A stretch of 64,000 nt of DNA from Elysia chlorotica (GCA_003991915.1 RQTK01000485.1:304236-368235); one strand, 5' to 3'; positions 1-38,100 are shown, counted from the stretch's first letter. The notes: generated by a model from the sequence alone, not told the origin. Translations and numbers: made by a program.

Positions 1-313
1 ATTAAATGAACTTTTAACCAATTTAAACTGAAGTTAAACAGTTTTCTTCTTTTTTCAAGCATATTTCTAGTAGAAATACGTGCACGTTTAACATTTCAAT
101 ATCAATACTAAGTAAAAAGGCTTTGTTCCCCTAAGGCATAAATTAATAGTTTAGAACCTAGTGAATATTTAACTTTGCATGCAATGAATACAAAAAATAT
201 CCAAAGAGCAATAACAGAAATTAGGTGCACACAAAATATTAGTAAGAAAAATTCATTGTTTGATAACTTAACACCATGGACATTGTTTTCTAATGATACC
301 AAAGGAGCCAAAC

Positions 314-24630
<24,317 letters not shown>

Positions 24631-24706
24631 AGTTCATCTAAAGTTTTGTGTTGAGGAAGGAGTACACATTTTTGTCCACCATTTTGCTTTTCCTCATTAA
24701 CATATG

Positions 24707-24734
24707 TGACGTCATGTGATCTGAGTCAACCAAT
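24707..24734 (-). promoter_or_regulatory. CRE-like palindrome and CCAAT box upstream of KIBRA exon 1 (unit 1)
   Basis: TGACGTCA lies at 24707-24714, 77 bases upstream of the ATG, and CCAAT at 24730-24734 (ATTGG in the gene's orientation). Both motifs and their spacing recur in unit 2. TGACGTCA is the full CREB/ATF consensus. Promoter activity is inferred from position only. Confidence 0.45.
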
Positions 24735-25214
24735 GGGATCCTCCTACTGGACCAATATTGTCAAAGATTGGCATGCATACCTAACTAAGCTTAGCACACA
24801 AAAAATACTGCTCTGGCTTTGGCCAGTCCTACCATTATCTTGTGATGCAAACTACATCTTCACTGTACAATAGACTGAATATAGTAAGCAAATTAGTACA
24901 GTATTCATTGTATATGTAGCGTCACATGAAATAACAAATCCGAAAAGTATTTAATGTTCCCTCTTTTTTCAGTTTCTGTTTTTAAATGATAACTTAAAAA
25001 ATACTTGAAAATGGAAGAATAGGGTAAAGTTACTAAACCGTAGGCCTATGCCTATTACAAAATGGATATAGTGATAGAATGACGGCTTAATTTATATATA
25101 GAAAGATAGACCGAAAAAGGGTAACTGGAGAGAGAGATCACGAAATAAACACAATTAGGGAGAGTGAGAAAGTGTGAGAAAGGCTCATAGGCAGGCGATT
25201 TTTTTTTTTTTTTT

Positions 25215-25570
25215 TTTTTTGGGCGGGGGGGTGTATGTTTTTCCATGTTTAGCTAGTTTGCTTGCCATTTCATTCCTGGGATGTTTATACGTACTGGTGT
25301 CCATTGTAGTGTGAGTTTGACGGCATGGGCAGTAAGGAAATTTGCCATATTTTTTTTTGCAAGGGTTTTTATGAATGAGTTCTCTGTTTGCAAGTTTTGA
25401 ACAGCTTGCAAGTCATATTTATTTAGTTAATTTTTCAGGTTTGAACAAAAATTTGTTTGATAGGCAGTGGAGTGTAGCTTCTATTGCTATATATTCTGCC
25501 TCAAAATTTGAACAAATTTCTCCGCAGGCATGAGTTCGCGGTCTTCGATAGTTCTTTGTGCAATATTCAT
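25215..25570 (-). pseudogene. LINE RNase H remnant (duplication unit 1)
   Basis: Minus-strand frames give CSNFEAEYIAIEATLHCL, then after shifts LQWTPVRINIPGNEMASKLA, both RNase H landmarks of non-LTR elements. Stops separate the parts. An equivalent copy lies at about 28040-28395, so the insertion predates the tandem duplication. Confidence 0.8.
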
Positions 25571-26105
25571 TAGAGTTATCAAGTCTGATTCTTTTTTGTT
25601 GATGTTCTCTGTTAGTTGTGTCTTTATCTCAGGTGTTACTTGTGTAGTGTGTGGTGGAAGGTCATGATAAAAAAGTAAAATATATTCTCTATTTTCTGGC
25701 AGTCACACGATTACAATGATAAAACATAGGGCCTACGTCTCTGGTAGGCCTACATTTGTACTTTTTTAATGCTTCATTCTCTCAGGTGCACTTGCCAAAT
25801 ACAAACGATTCGATCAGCCCAGTTACTGGATGGACGAGTAGATCTAAATTCCAAAGGGACTCTAGACATCTAGTCTAGATTCTAGAGATCGACGATGTTA
25901 TCTAATCTAGATCTATATCTAGACTCTATAATAAAATCTAGAGTCCGAATTGGATCCAAGATCTAGATTTCTATCTTAGCATCGAATCTAGATCTAGATT
26001 CTAGATATTCTTTAGATCTGGATCTAGATCTAGATCTAGACTCTAGATCTAGCTATAGATACTACAGCTGTTGAAAGTTACTTTAAATACAATTATCTTT
26101 TCTAC

Positions 26106-26233
26106 CTGTCGCGAGGGTCAATCCAAGTCGTTCTTCTATTAATGTGATCAATAAAGAAACTTTTCCCGTCATAATCTATAGCTTTTTCCCATCCTTCGGG
26201 CAGGGGAAGGTCCCCATTCCCTCTCTCTGGCAT
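26106..26233 (-). CDS. WWC1: Second copy of WWC/KIBRA exon 1
   Basis: This is a 128-base exon, read as identical to the exon at 24503-24630. It has the same ATG, the same first 42 codons (WW1) and the same splice donor CGACAG|GTAG. It sits in the second unit of a tandem duplication. Transcription from its own upstream copy could splice over the first unit to the exon at 20340-20449 and make the same protein. It may be an alternative promoter and first exon, a dead duplicate, or two haplotypes assembled in tandem. Sequence alone cannot decide. Confidence 0.85.
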
Positions 26234-26309
26234 AGTTCATCTAAAGTTTTGTGTTGAGGAAGGAGTACACATTTTTGTCCACCATTTTGCTTTTCCTCAT
26301 TAACATATG

Positions 26310-26337
26310 TGACGTCATGTGATCTGAGTCAACCAAT
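26310..26337 (-). promoter_or_regulatory. CRE-like palindrome and CCAAT box upstream of KIBRA exon 1 (unit 2)
   Basis: TGACGTCA at 26310-26317 and CCAAT at 26333-26337 repeat the arrangement seen in unit 1. Both first exons therefore keep the same putative proximal promoter. Confidence 0.45.
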
Positions 26338-28039
26338 GGGATCCTCCTACTGGACCAATATTGTCAAAGATTGGCATGCATACCTAACTAAGCACAAAAA
26401 AAAATACTGCTCTGGCTTTGGCCAGTCCTACCATTATCTTGTGATGCAAACTAGATCTAGATCTTCACTGTACAATATACTGAATATAGTAAGAAAATTA
26501 GTACATTATTCATTGTATATGTAGCGTCAAATGAAAATAATAACAAATCCGAAAGGTATTTAATGTTCCCTCTTTTTTCAGTTTCTGTTTTTAAATGATA
26601 ACTTAAAAAATACTTGAAAATGGAAGAATAGGGTAAAGTTACTAAACCGTAGGCCTATGCCTATTACAAAATGGATATAGTGATAGAATGACGGCTTAAT
26701 TTATATATAGAAAGATAGACCGAAAAAGGGTAACTGGAGAGAGAGAAAGAGAGAGATCAAGAAATAAACACAATTAGGGAGAGTGAGAAAGTGTGAGAAA
26801 GGCTCATAGGCAGGAGTATTAATGAGTGACTGTGGGACTGGGAGAGAGAGAAGGCGAGAACACACACGTTTTTGCGCACAAAGAGCTGAAAAGCGATAAA
26901 TAAAAACAACATTGATGACGACAACAACATCGAGATTAAAAAATATATGATTCTTGTGAGTTTTGGTATCAAAATGGAATTGCAACCCTCTCTTATGATT
27001 CGAACATGGTTTGAGTTAATTTAAAATTAGACCAGTACAACTTTAATGCTAACGTGTAAGTTAAACACAATAACTCCGTAATGCGCAAAAAGGGAAAAGG
27101 AAAAGAAAGCCCAAACTAGAACTCAACTATTATTTTCAGCCCAACATTGAGATTTCTTTGCTGACTACAAAAAAATACCAGGATTTTTTTATTTGTATTT
27201 CTTTGCCACCATGCAACCATAAAACTTTTCAATGTAAGATGATTTACATCGGGATTAGATAGATGAAGGTAAATGAATTTAAACGAATCGGACCTCATTA
27301 CTCGCTCACTGATCTCTTCAATATTTTTATCCGCGTGTGACTCATGGACATTAAGCGCAAACTTAAAGAACAGGATTCAAACAACAGATATGGGAGGTTA
27401 GCACATATATATTTTATTCAAAGACAAACTTTCAAATACGGTACCTGAAGCCCGCGGAAAAGAATAACAAACGCTGCAAGAGAAATGCAAAGGAGATGGA
27501 AAGAAATCACAGAGTGAACAGTAAAAATCATTAGAAATTTTGAGGAAGGCAGAGGGCAGAGAAATGGCGCGAGCTGTGGACCAGGCGCTCTACCGTGGTT
27601 GCGCTCTTATGGTTGACCCAACTACGGGATATAAGGAGACGATATAATAATCGTATAAAGACAATCAACGATAAGGAAGTCTGCGGTAGAAATTTCCATA
27701 AAAAACTACTGAAATGGTAGCATTAACAAACGTCTGGCAATTTTCACGTGCAGCTACAAAATAAAAGAGAATCCCTTTACAGTTTTTTTTTTTTTTTTAA
27801 GTCTATCGCAAAATGACAGGTGATCGAAAGAAATTCTTAAAGAGATGACACACCAAAATGGGCATCTTCAAGCTTTAGAGACTGCCGACATAAAGGATCG
27901 CACAGTCACATGATACTCTTATTTTACTTGTACGTTTCCGATGCAGCAGCAACTTGAGCCTGCGCTATTCAAGCTGATATTCTTGAAGTTTGACTGTAGT
28001 TATGGATGTTGGTTGGGTTTTTTGTGATTTTTTTTTTTT

Positions 28040-28395
28040 TTTTTTTTTTGGGCGGGGGGGTGTATGTTTTTCCATGTTTAGCTAGTTTGCTTGCCATTTC
28101 ATTCCTGGGATGTTTATACGTACTGGTGTCCATTGTAGTGTGAGTTTGACGGCATGGGCAGTAAGGAAATTTGCCATATTTTTTTTGTTAGGGTTTTTAT
28201 GAATGAGTTCTCTGTTTGCAAGTTTTGAACAGCTTGCAAGTCATATTTATTTAGTTAATTTTTCAGGTTTGAACAAAAATTTGTTTGATAGGCAGTGGAG
28301 TGTAGCTTCTATTGCTATATATTCTGCCTCAAAATTTGAACAAATTTCTCCGCAGGCATGAGTTCGCGGTCTTCGATAGTTCTTTGTGCAATATT
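28040..28395 (-). pseudogene. LINE RNase H remnant (duplication unit 2)
   Basis: This is the second copy of the fragment at 25215-25570, with the same IPGNEMASKLA block and flanking poly-T/poly-G tract. Confidence 0.8.
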
Positions 28396-29135
28396 CATTA
28401 GAGTTATCAAGTCTGATTCTTTTTTGTTGATGTTCTCTGTTAGTTGTGTCTTTATCTCAGGTGTTACTTGTGTAGTGTGTGGTGGAAGGTCATGATAAAA
28501 AAGTAAAATATATTCTCTATTTTCTGGCAGTCACACGATTACAATGATAAAACATACGTCTCTGGTAGGCCTACATTTGTACTTTTTTAATGCTTCATTC
28601 TCTCAGGTGCACTTGCCAAATACAAACGATTCGATCAGCCCAGTTACTGGATGGACGAGCCTTCATTTTCACGAACATTTTAATCAATGCGTACCTTTCA
28701 GTTTGAAAAAAAAATCGGATTTCCTTAAATGAAATGATTTTTTAAGCGATTTTGTATGCCTCGTTCGCGAATGTTAATGACGTTCCTCTTGGACAAAATG
28801 TGAAGAGTTCGTCAGTCACAGCTAGATCTAGTAAAGTAAAAAAAAAATATGACCATCATTAAATTTCATACGTTTCGTAAGGTTGATAACTTAAAAACGA
28901 CAGCCTTATAATGAATCCGTTAACTTTCCTTACACTCAAATACACAACCGATAAATAGAGAAAAAGGTCTGCCTACGTACTTCTGTATTTACTATTTAGA
29001 AAACTAAATTTGCTGGTTGGCTAAAACCGCTAGCTTTAGCATAAGAAATAGCCTACATATAATCTAGACTACCGGTAAAGATCTAGATCTAGACTAAATC
29101 TCTAGATCTAAAGTAAAATTTGTTCTCATATTAAA

Positions 29136-32100
29136 ATGTCGCTCGTCTCATGCATTATTCTATTTGTGGTCACTCTGTACCTGATACCACACAGCCGAGG
29201 CAGCCCTCACTCTATATTCCATCATTTCGAGACACTCAACCCAAATCAAATTATTCTTAGAGAGAAAAGAGCCGCATCGGGATCACGGCAACCGGTTTTG
29301 ACAGGCTTTTTTGAGGCTTTTAATAAACGCTTTAATATGTTGCTCACTCCAGGAGCGCGTATCCTTCATCCTCGTGTTAAAGCAGAGCTGGTAGATAGCA
29401 CAGGGGCAGCCAAGCCATTTAACCTTCACAACAACAGGTTTTATTCTGGCTTTTTGGTGGGTCAGGAAACACACCAGGTGGATGCATCAGAAACTGAGGG
29501 AGTCTGGATGATTCACATACATACACCTGATGAGTTTTACGCCGTGGAGCCGATGAGTTTCTATGATGGCAATGCTGAACATAGTAACTTGATAGTGTAC
29601 AGGTCACAAGACATTAAAACCCACAATGAGACGGTCAAATCTCCGTTTTGTAAGGACTTTGCTTTCAAAGATTTGAACAAAAACCCGAAAAATCACAATA
29701 ATAGGCAGCCAGAGATATTCAATCTAGTGAATATGGTGGCTGCGACATTGAGGTCAAAGAAAAAGAAATTCAGAGGTCCGCGCTACATGCGCCACGCCGT
29801 CAAAAGGAACTCCAAACAGTTCGAACAAGCTTTTACCGAGAGAGAAAAGCAGCAGCATCGTAGCGGAGGCAAGTCTGCGCGCTCAGTTCGGACTAAGATA
29901 TACACTAAACATGCACAATATGATGCTCCCAAGGAATGTGATCTAGTGGCCGTCGCAGGCTATACTTTGTACAAAGGCATCGGTATGGAAAACCCTAGTA
30001 GAATCGTTCAAACATTGGTACACGTATACTCGATTGTGGACAAGGTGTTTCGGAGTACAGATTTCGGAGACGGATTTGGCGATGGATATGGAATAGTTCT
30101 TCGCGGCATGCTTATTCATACAGATTACTCGAACTCTCCGAACCACTACAATACGGCCGATCCTTTTGCGGATGCCGAAACAATTCTTATCGCAATGTCG
30201 CGTGAAGCAAAGTTTTTCCCTTACTGCTTAGCACACCTAACCACCCAACAAGACATGGAAGATATTCTAGGGCTGGCGTCACGGGCGTCACCTACCGTGA
30301 GCTGGGACAATGGAATATGCGCTGGTATTAACTACCATATCTCCAGGAATGTGGGTATCAGCACAGTTATCAGTCCCACAAAAGACATAGCATCCTTGAA
30401 GGTAATAACCAATATTATTCCCCCCCCCCATTTTTTAGATGCCAAAACAAATACTTTCATTTGAGAGAATGGAAGCACGTAACCCTGACACCAATATTTT
30501 TTCCTTCCTTTTATAAAACGTTCCTCTGCTTCCAGCTGCTGGGGTCACAGCAATCTCTTATATTGGTCTTAGTTAGCTTAATTTTTAAAGTCTCCCTAAT
30601 TATATACATTCAGATATCCTCAAAAGGCCTTAGTGTCTGCCAGTTACTAAAGGAAGGTGAAATAAAAAAAAATTTCTACCAACTAATAATAATAATAGTA
30701 ATATTATAATATATTGCATTACTTTATATAGCGCACTTCCACGAACAACCATGCTCAATACGCTTAACAATTTCCAATATCACAATTACAAAAGAAGAAT
30801 AACCATATAACAATCCGATCTTACATTTAAATGAGTGAGACAACACTCTTTTGTTAAAGTTCGAATAAGACTTTACTTGATTAAATGAATCTTAGTGAAA
30901 ACAACAATGACAATAACATTTGGTTAAGATAACATTTGGTTACCTGTAACAAAGAAATAAAAGAACATGTTCATAAATCATAAAGATATTCCTCTAGGCC
31001 CCTCCAAGTCTTTTGAGGTTGTACAAGTACCAAAACGACTGAATGAAACAATTTATGAACTAAAGATGTAGTCACTGGGAATTTGATTGATGACAGATTA
31101 GGGGAACATTTTATAGGAATTAATCACATGTTTTAACAATCATCTGGAACTGGCAGTTGAATGTAATGAAATAAATTATAACAAAAATACATAATTTTTT
31201 TTAAAAGCGTTAACAAAGCTTAGTACGGTAGCTCTTAGAGCATATGTGGACTCATCTAAAGGAGGGTATTATTATGACCCTGTCACCCTGTGTTCCCTAC
31301 ATAGTGTTATTGTTCTTAATCTTCAAATGGAAAGATTGAAACAAAAAAATTATAGTCACAGGCGCTGCAGTGTGTTTAAGGTTAAACGCCTTGTGGGTAA
31401 TGCTTCTGTATTAATGCTGACTGGATGTTCTTTGAGACAAGGAGCATTGTGCGGAAAAAGCGATCTAAGAGCCCGGGGGATAACTGGAGTTTCTTTTTCT
31501 CAGTGGGTGGTTTCTCTGCAGGTGTTGGAGGTGTTGGGGTCATCCCCTGATCTGTGGACGGTCTCCATGACGGTGTAGGGGTCGATGGGGTTATCTGTAG
31601 ATCCGGGGATAGCGGCTCTGGTGGAGCACATTGTTGTGGTTCCAATGGTCTTGGACTCTGAGGAGTCTCTGACATTGATCTAGGAGGTGGGCACATCCGG
31701 TTGAAGCTAGTTGGAATAGGGAGAGGAGAATTTATGGGCCCAGGTGCCATGATTAGTGGTGTTCTTGCCATCACCGGCTCGTACTTGCGCAAGAATTTTC
31801 TGTTGCGTAATGTGACACGCCCAGAACCATCAACACGAATAACATATTGAACCAGATACGCTGGACCCTGCCCTCATGAGGCCTGGTCGCCTTGACAGGA
31901 AAATTGAGTTTGGATTGCCAGATTTGGAGGTGAGCACTGAAATTTAAATAAAATCATATAAGATATAAGCATAGCTGCAAACCAGTATGTATAATACTTA
32001 TTTATTACATGTTTGACCTCCTGAGTACGTCCATTCGTATCTGGTTGAAGAAGTAGGTATTTGACAATATCCAGGTAAAAATTGGGAACTCCGTCGATCG

Positions 32101-35100
32101 CTCAGTGCTTGCTAAATGAGTGGGACAACACTCTTTGTTAAATTTCGAATAACACTTTATGTGTGTCAGTGTTATCTGTTATGAGGCGTTTTACTGTTTT
32201 CACTCCGACTTCAGCACGGCAGTTACTGTGAGGGAATGCAACTGATGAGAGTCTGTGTGTGACCCCCCAGTTTCGAAGGAATGTACCTGTGGCCAGTGAA
32301 GTAAATTCTGGTCCGCCATCAGTTGAGAATTCATCACTGATACCATAAGTTACGAAGATCCGTCTCAGGGCAGCTATAAGGCCAGCAGCACCATTTGATG
32401 CCTCCTCGACTATAGGCCAGTTACTGTATCTGTCGACCACCACGAGATAGTTGTGACCACGGTAGTGAAAGTAGTCGGCAACAATGCACTGGAAGGGAAA
32501 TGCTGGGCTCACAGGAGGAGTTGGTGGAGCACTCGGTTGTGAGGGTGCCATGCGGTTGCATGACGAGCAACGGGCTCGTGTTTCAGTTATGGCCGGTGTC
32601 ATGCCAGGCCAAAAGAAGGAAGTCTCTGCACGTGAGAGCATTTGGGATACACACTGATGAGCTGAGTGTAACATTTGGAGGATTTTGACACGGAGTGATG
32701 GAGGAACAACAACACGGTCATGGTAGAGGATCACTCCATCAAATGTACTCAGGTTCTCCCGGAACTGATAGAATTCGCGTATTTCAGGAGGCAGATGGGT
32801 CCTGTCGTCTGGGAAGCCATCTTCGATTGTTTTGCTCAGAGCAATCATGATTGGATCACTGGCGGTAGCCAGCCTGACATTGTCCCATGTTACTGATTTG
32901 ACTAGTTCGGTAGGTGTTGAATCAGTTTGGGAGCAGACTTGAGTAGAGTCATCCTGGAAATCGGCGCAGATGGTTTGAAGGAATGTTTGTGGCAGGCATG
33001 GTTCTATGGAGGGAATTGTAGAAGGGAGCAGTGCAGCTACATCATCAGGCAGTGTTAGCATGCATGGTTCACTCACGGGCTTGCGGGACATAGCATCAGC
33101 TGCTGCGTGACGTATACCAGGAATGTGCACGACCCTAAAACGGTATCGTAGGGCCTTCTCCTTCAGGTTGCGTAGACGGGGATTGGGGAGGTCATCGAGA
33201 CAGCGGTCCCCAAATGTCTTCAACAGGCGGCTTACAAACCTAACCAATCTTAAATTGTCATAAATGAGTGGGACAACACTCTTTGTTAAATTTCGAATAA
33301 GACTTTATTTGATTAAATGAGTCTTAGTGAAAACAACAATGACAATTTAAGATAACAGTTTATTTGATTAAATGAGTCTTAGTGAAAACAACAATGCTAC
33401 CTTTCCTCGGAAATGGCTTTGACCAATTCCCATCCCTGAACAAAGAAATAAACGAACATGTTCATAAATCATAAAGATATTCCTCTACTTGCTGCCATTT
33501 TCGGCAATAAGAATCGGTTAGCCCTGCCGTTTACTGGGCCCATTCATATTTTTAACTTCTCATAAGTATCTGCTAGTGGCACTGGGATTGGTCGAGTCTC
33601 TAATCAACTTGTAGATTAATCTTTCACTTGCAGCTCTTTTTTTCAAAAAAAAAATGCGGTAAATAGTGATACTATAGCGGCAATTATGCTTCCGCCTCCG
33701 GCAATCTGTCCATTGGGAATCCCCTGGTTTTGTTTAACGGTGCTAGGCAGAGAGTTTGTTTCCAAAAATAGCAAGAATCCATGTTTTTGGCGACCAATTA
33801 GACTGATTCAGACTTTAAACCATCTTCGCTGTCAAGCACCCGCCCCATCACAGTTCTTACCCTCGCAAGATAAGATAAACAATTTCATATTTTGTAGAGC
33901 TAGACACACTGGCACAATCGCTGCCACTCTTTCACACATACACACACACTTCCGTTGGGCGGCGCATTATTTCATATTACTCAAAGATGTTACAGACAGT
34001 ACTCTACTAGATTGTAACTGAGTTCCTTTTTGGTCTATTCTTGCGTTCTGGGATGCTCGACAATGAACGGTGCCTATCAAACTCTGATGAATTGGAAAGC
34101 AATTTTTATCTAGATATAAGATATTATTCTCAAACGGTCAATTCACAGTCTGGTTTCCTGAACTGGGATACGCAGTCGAGAAAATTGTACATTGTACACC
34201 ATCATAATTTTTTTTCTTCAAAATTTTAAATAGATTATAATTGGCTTCGTTTATAACCCCCGCGGCAATTTTCTTGGAATCAACAGAATGTTCAATGCAC
34301 CAGTAAAAAAAAATCACGATGAAAACGAAACCGAAAGCACATGTATGTACAGTGTAGTGACTGATTGTTCACTAGATCTAGGAGTAGCAAGAAATAGGGA
34401 GAAAGCGGGGTTTCTAGTGTTGATCGTTTTAACCAAAATGAAGCCCAAGTAGGCTATTATGTGGTTCACATGAAACAAGTACACAGATATGTACTAAGAA
34501 CTTTGTTTCTTCTTTAGAATCTAATAGGGAATTAACTTTCAAGACATTCTCAAGGCTTTTCCATGTATCACTAACAGGTTAATGATTCACAGTTTGTCTA
34601 AAGGAAGATCATCTGATATCAAGATTATCTAGATCTAGATTTTTTACTCTGGATTTAATTACTGAACAGTTGGATTTACTGGGCATTTCTTTGCACGTTC
34701 TTGCTTGCCTTGTCTATGACCTTGCTTGCCACAATAGTTGCATAAGGATGCGGGGCTTGGTTTACTCGTCTTGGCTTGATAACGATTCTTTTCCTGTCGC
34801 CTGTACGAGCTTGTAGCTGCTGCTATGGCTGGTGGGTTGTTTACCAGGCGGCTAGCCGATCGCTTCCCGCTTTCCTTTGTTTCTATGTAATGGAGCGCTT
34901 CCTCCAAGGACATATCTTGTCTCGATTCGCCAAGGATATCTAGACGAATTTCCTCATCTTCAATACCCCGAATGAGAGCACCTCGAATCATGTCACTGTA
35001 GTCCACCTTCGTTGCACAAGTGGCAGAACTGCACTTTATCTTGAAGTTGCATACACCAGCTTGTCCCCTCAGACGGGCGGCATAGTCTCTGACGGGTTCA

Positions 35101-38100
35101 TCACGATTTTGGCGCATTTGCTGAGGTTGAACTCGTGCAACCATTACATTTTCTTGGCGTACTGCGAGAGTCTTAATGTTGGCCAAAACCGTTTGTTCAT
35201 CACTTGAGGCAAGAACACCGAATGTTCTTGTTAGATCTTTCCTAAGTGCTTCATCGCAGCATTCAAGGAGTTGAAAGACAGCGTCCGAGTCCTCCAGATG
35301 TGTGGCTTGTTTGTAGTCAAACCACCTTTGTTCAAAGTAGGCCCACGTTTCGCTCGTCCCAGCTGCAGAGACAGTAGGGCGCCTGACCTTTTCTACCCTG
35401 GGTGCTGTTGTTCTAGCAGGGGCAGAAGTTTGGTGAGCTGTGGCGCTGTGAATGTCGATGAGGCGGATTAATATTTCGGTGGGCGTTGTTGCAGGCCATT
35501 GAGTCTCGCGATTGGGAGCGGGACATAGGATGGTACTCATGATGTTCCATGAAGCAAGACTTGTGGACTTTAAACTGATTTTAAATTGTCATAAATGAGT
35601 GGGACAACACTCTTTGTTAAATTTCGAATAAGACTTTACTTGATTAAATGAATCTTAGTGAAAACAACAATGACAATTTAAGATAACAGTTGGTTACCTG
35701 TAACAAAGAAATAAAAGAACATGTTCATAAATCATAAAGATATTCCTCTAACATTCAAAAGACACAAGAAATCATTGGAGGTATTAATTTTACAACATTC
35801 ACCGGTTCAATTGAAATCGTCAAAAAGGTAGAACTTCAAAATGCGTTTGAAATTGTCCAAGGAAGGGGCTTCCATAATGTTTTTGGGAAGATTGTTCCAT
35901 ACTTTGGGACAGAGATGGTAAAAGATCGCTGACCTGTTGATTTATAATTTCTACTTGGTACAACAAGAATAGTTTTATCAGCTATAAATCTAAGTTGCTT
36001 AGTAGGTACATACATCTTTAGACAATCAGAGATATAATTATGTAGGTTCCATCTGATTGAGGCATTTTTAGCAAGTTATGCACGACTTGTACATTATCCT
36101 TTTTTAACAGGCAGCCAATGTAAATGGTGAAGAATAGGACTAATGTGCTCACGTTTTTTTCGTTGTCACAATAAGCCTTGCTGCGCTATTTTGAACCATT
36201 TGCAACCGATTAATAGTGTCGTTGGGGAGAGATGCCAGTAAAACGTTACAGTATTTAGGTTTGGACAATATCAAAGAAAAAACAAGGGTTTTGGTCACAA
36301 TGTCATTTAAACAGGTTCGTATGCTTGCAATTTTTCTAATTTGAAAATATAACTTTTTACAAAGGTCAGTAACATATGATGACATTGACATATTTTGATC
36401 AAAAAGAACACCTAGATTTGTCACTCTCTTATTGCTATTTATCATATGGCCATTGATGTTGATAGATGTAGAGTAGAACACGTTGTGTTCTATGCACACC
36501 AACTTTATACATTTCCAAAGGATGAGCCTTGTCAACGCAGCACGCACTATGTCAGCCCCATTCACGACAAGACATTCTCACACGATGCTAAATCAGTCAA
36601 GAACTAACGGGTGAACAGATTTGTCGTACCTTAGTTAGACTTAACTAGCTCCAGACATTAGTAACAACAAACATACAGTTTTGACATGATTTATAAGCCT
36701 TCATGATTAAAGCAGTTTGAAACTGAGAACCACTATCTTCATCTCATTAATGGGCGCGGTTCTTACTTCACAAAATGAAACACTTGCATCTGCTCATATA
36801 GTGACAAAAACACGTTTAAACATCGTTGAGTAGTTGCAGTATGCACGATTTAGGCACTTTGAAGCAAAGAGCTGCGATCTCCACTCCCTTTCAAGCGCGA
36901 TTCTTATTCACAAAATAAAACTTTGGTCTTTGCAAATCAATGTTCACTAGATGTACAGCCAGGTCGTAGCCCACGAGATTGGTCATAACTGGGGTGCCGA
37001 ACACGACCCAATGGACCCCAGCATGTGGCTATGTAACCCAGACACGAACAACGGGGGCAAGTATTTGATGTGGCCTCACGCCGTCCTCGCCAAGGATCTA
37101 AACGCTCTCACGTTTTCGCCATGCTCGAGGGACAATGTACGGGCTGTACTCAAGGTGAAGGAGCTGTTGGTAACTTTAAACTCTATACAATTTTTAAACG
37201 TTCCCAACAATTTTTTTTAGTTCAATATTAACAAATAACAAAACAACATACAAATAAACAAACAACAATACATTGCTAACCCTACCCGGCTATTTCAATG
37301 CATTATCTTTATCAAATGCAATTTATCAAACATCACATTGATCATAAACAGCAACATTCACATTCATGCCCGTGCTGCTCGTAATACTATCATTACGATC
37401 CCGCTCCTTTTAGTCCAGAGCTCACAAGTGCTTCCTTAATAGGAATGCGTTAAAAGAAATTTGCGGAAACGGTCTGGTGGATCCATCCGAGGAATGCGAC
37501 CCAGGCTACGATAAGCACCATGACCCATGCTGCCAATACAACTGTGGCTTACGTCGAAGGGCCGAGTGTTCTTTCCGAAACTCCCCGTGTTGTACTGTCA
37601 ACTGCACCATAGCGCCGTCTAGCCAATTGTGCTACCCTGAGGGTGAGAAACACAGAGGCAAAACTACTGTTGCTCTGTGATGTGTTAAGTTTTGTTCGGG
37701 CAACCACTAAGATGCTAACAGATGTAATTCATGATAGAATGATATATATGACTTTGATTATTATGTTAATGAAGATGATAATGATGATGAATATGATGAT
37801 TAGGATTATGATGTCGATGATGATGACGACGATGAGGATGATAATACATGATAACTGTGAAGATGGTTGAATTATTTTGCTTGCTGAAATATTAACAATT
37901 TTCACTGTAATTGCTATTGCGTTTGTTGCTGTTATAACCACTATTATCTTTGATACCTTCAAGAATTGCGAAAAAATTATTTGGGTATAAAATATCGCCC
38001 ACGAACAGGTCCCTTTTACGAAGTATTTACAGTTTCCTATTTTTGGAATCCTTGTTTGAAGTTGTAACTCAAGGCTGCGTCATTTCAAAGACTGATCGAA

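Larger units (their letters stand above)
32030..33970. repeat. Dispersed repeat split by the nested LTR element; relative at 47490-47870
   Basis: The halves 32030-32112 and 33488-33970 are collinear with 47490-47870. Shared blocks include CGATCGCTCAKTGCTTGCT, GCCATTTTCGRCAATAA and the CTTTCACACA region near the end. No coding content was seen. The second copy is uninterrupted, which supports the insertion reading. Confidence 0.7.
30828..35750 (-). mobile_element. Ty3/gypsy-like LTR element lacking most of pol
   Basis: The direct terminal repeats are 30828-30996 and 35592-35750. The target duplication ACATT lies at 30823-30827 and 35751-35755. In element orientation it holds gag (35540-34659), then DNA unlike a retroelement, including the PSMC2 fragment and a dispersed repeat with a nested insertion, then the pol C-terminal end (31850-31382). 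Protease, reverse transcriptase and most of the integrase are absent, so it could not move alone. The repeat termini read TA...TA instead of the usual TG...CA. Confidence 0.8.
30402..36950. other. ADAM17-like intron 1, filled with nested retroelements
   Basis: From inside out: a deleted LTR element (32113-33487) sits in a dispersed repeat, inside a larger Ty3/gypsy element (30828-35750), which is inserted in a CR1-like LINE remnant (30680-30822 plus 35756-36585). At 36590-36950 I see only a short diverged repeat pair, near 36753 and 36895. Confidence 0.75.

Noticed and set aside
31932..34650. Next PSMC2 exon inside the captured DNA
   Set aside because: No plus-strand frame resembles the following Rpt1 segment; the open frames at 33686-34021 and 34041-34229 have no recognisable content.
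37441..37642. Frameshift in the ADAM17-like disintegrin exon
   Set aside because: It arises only if the AG at 37441-37442 is used. The acceptor CTCACAAG ending at 37428 keeps the frame and adds residues matching the family.
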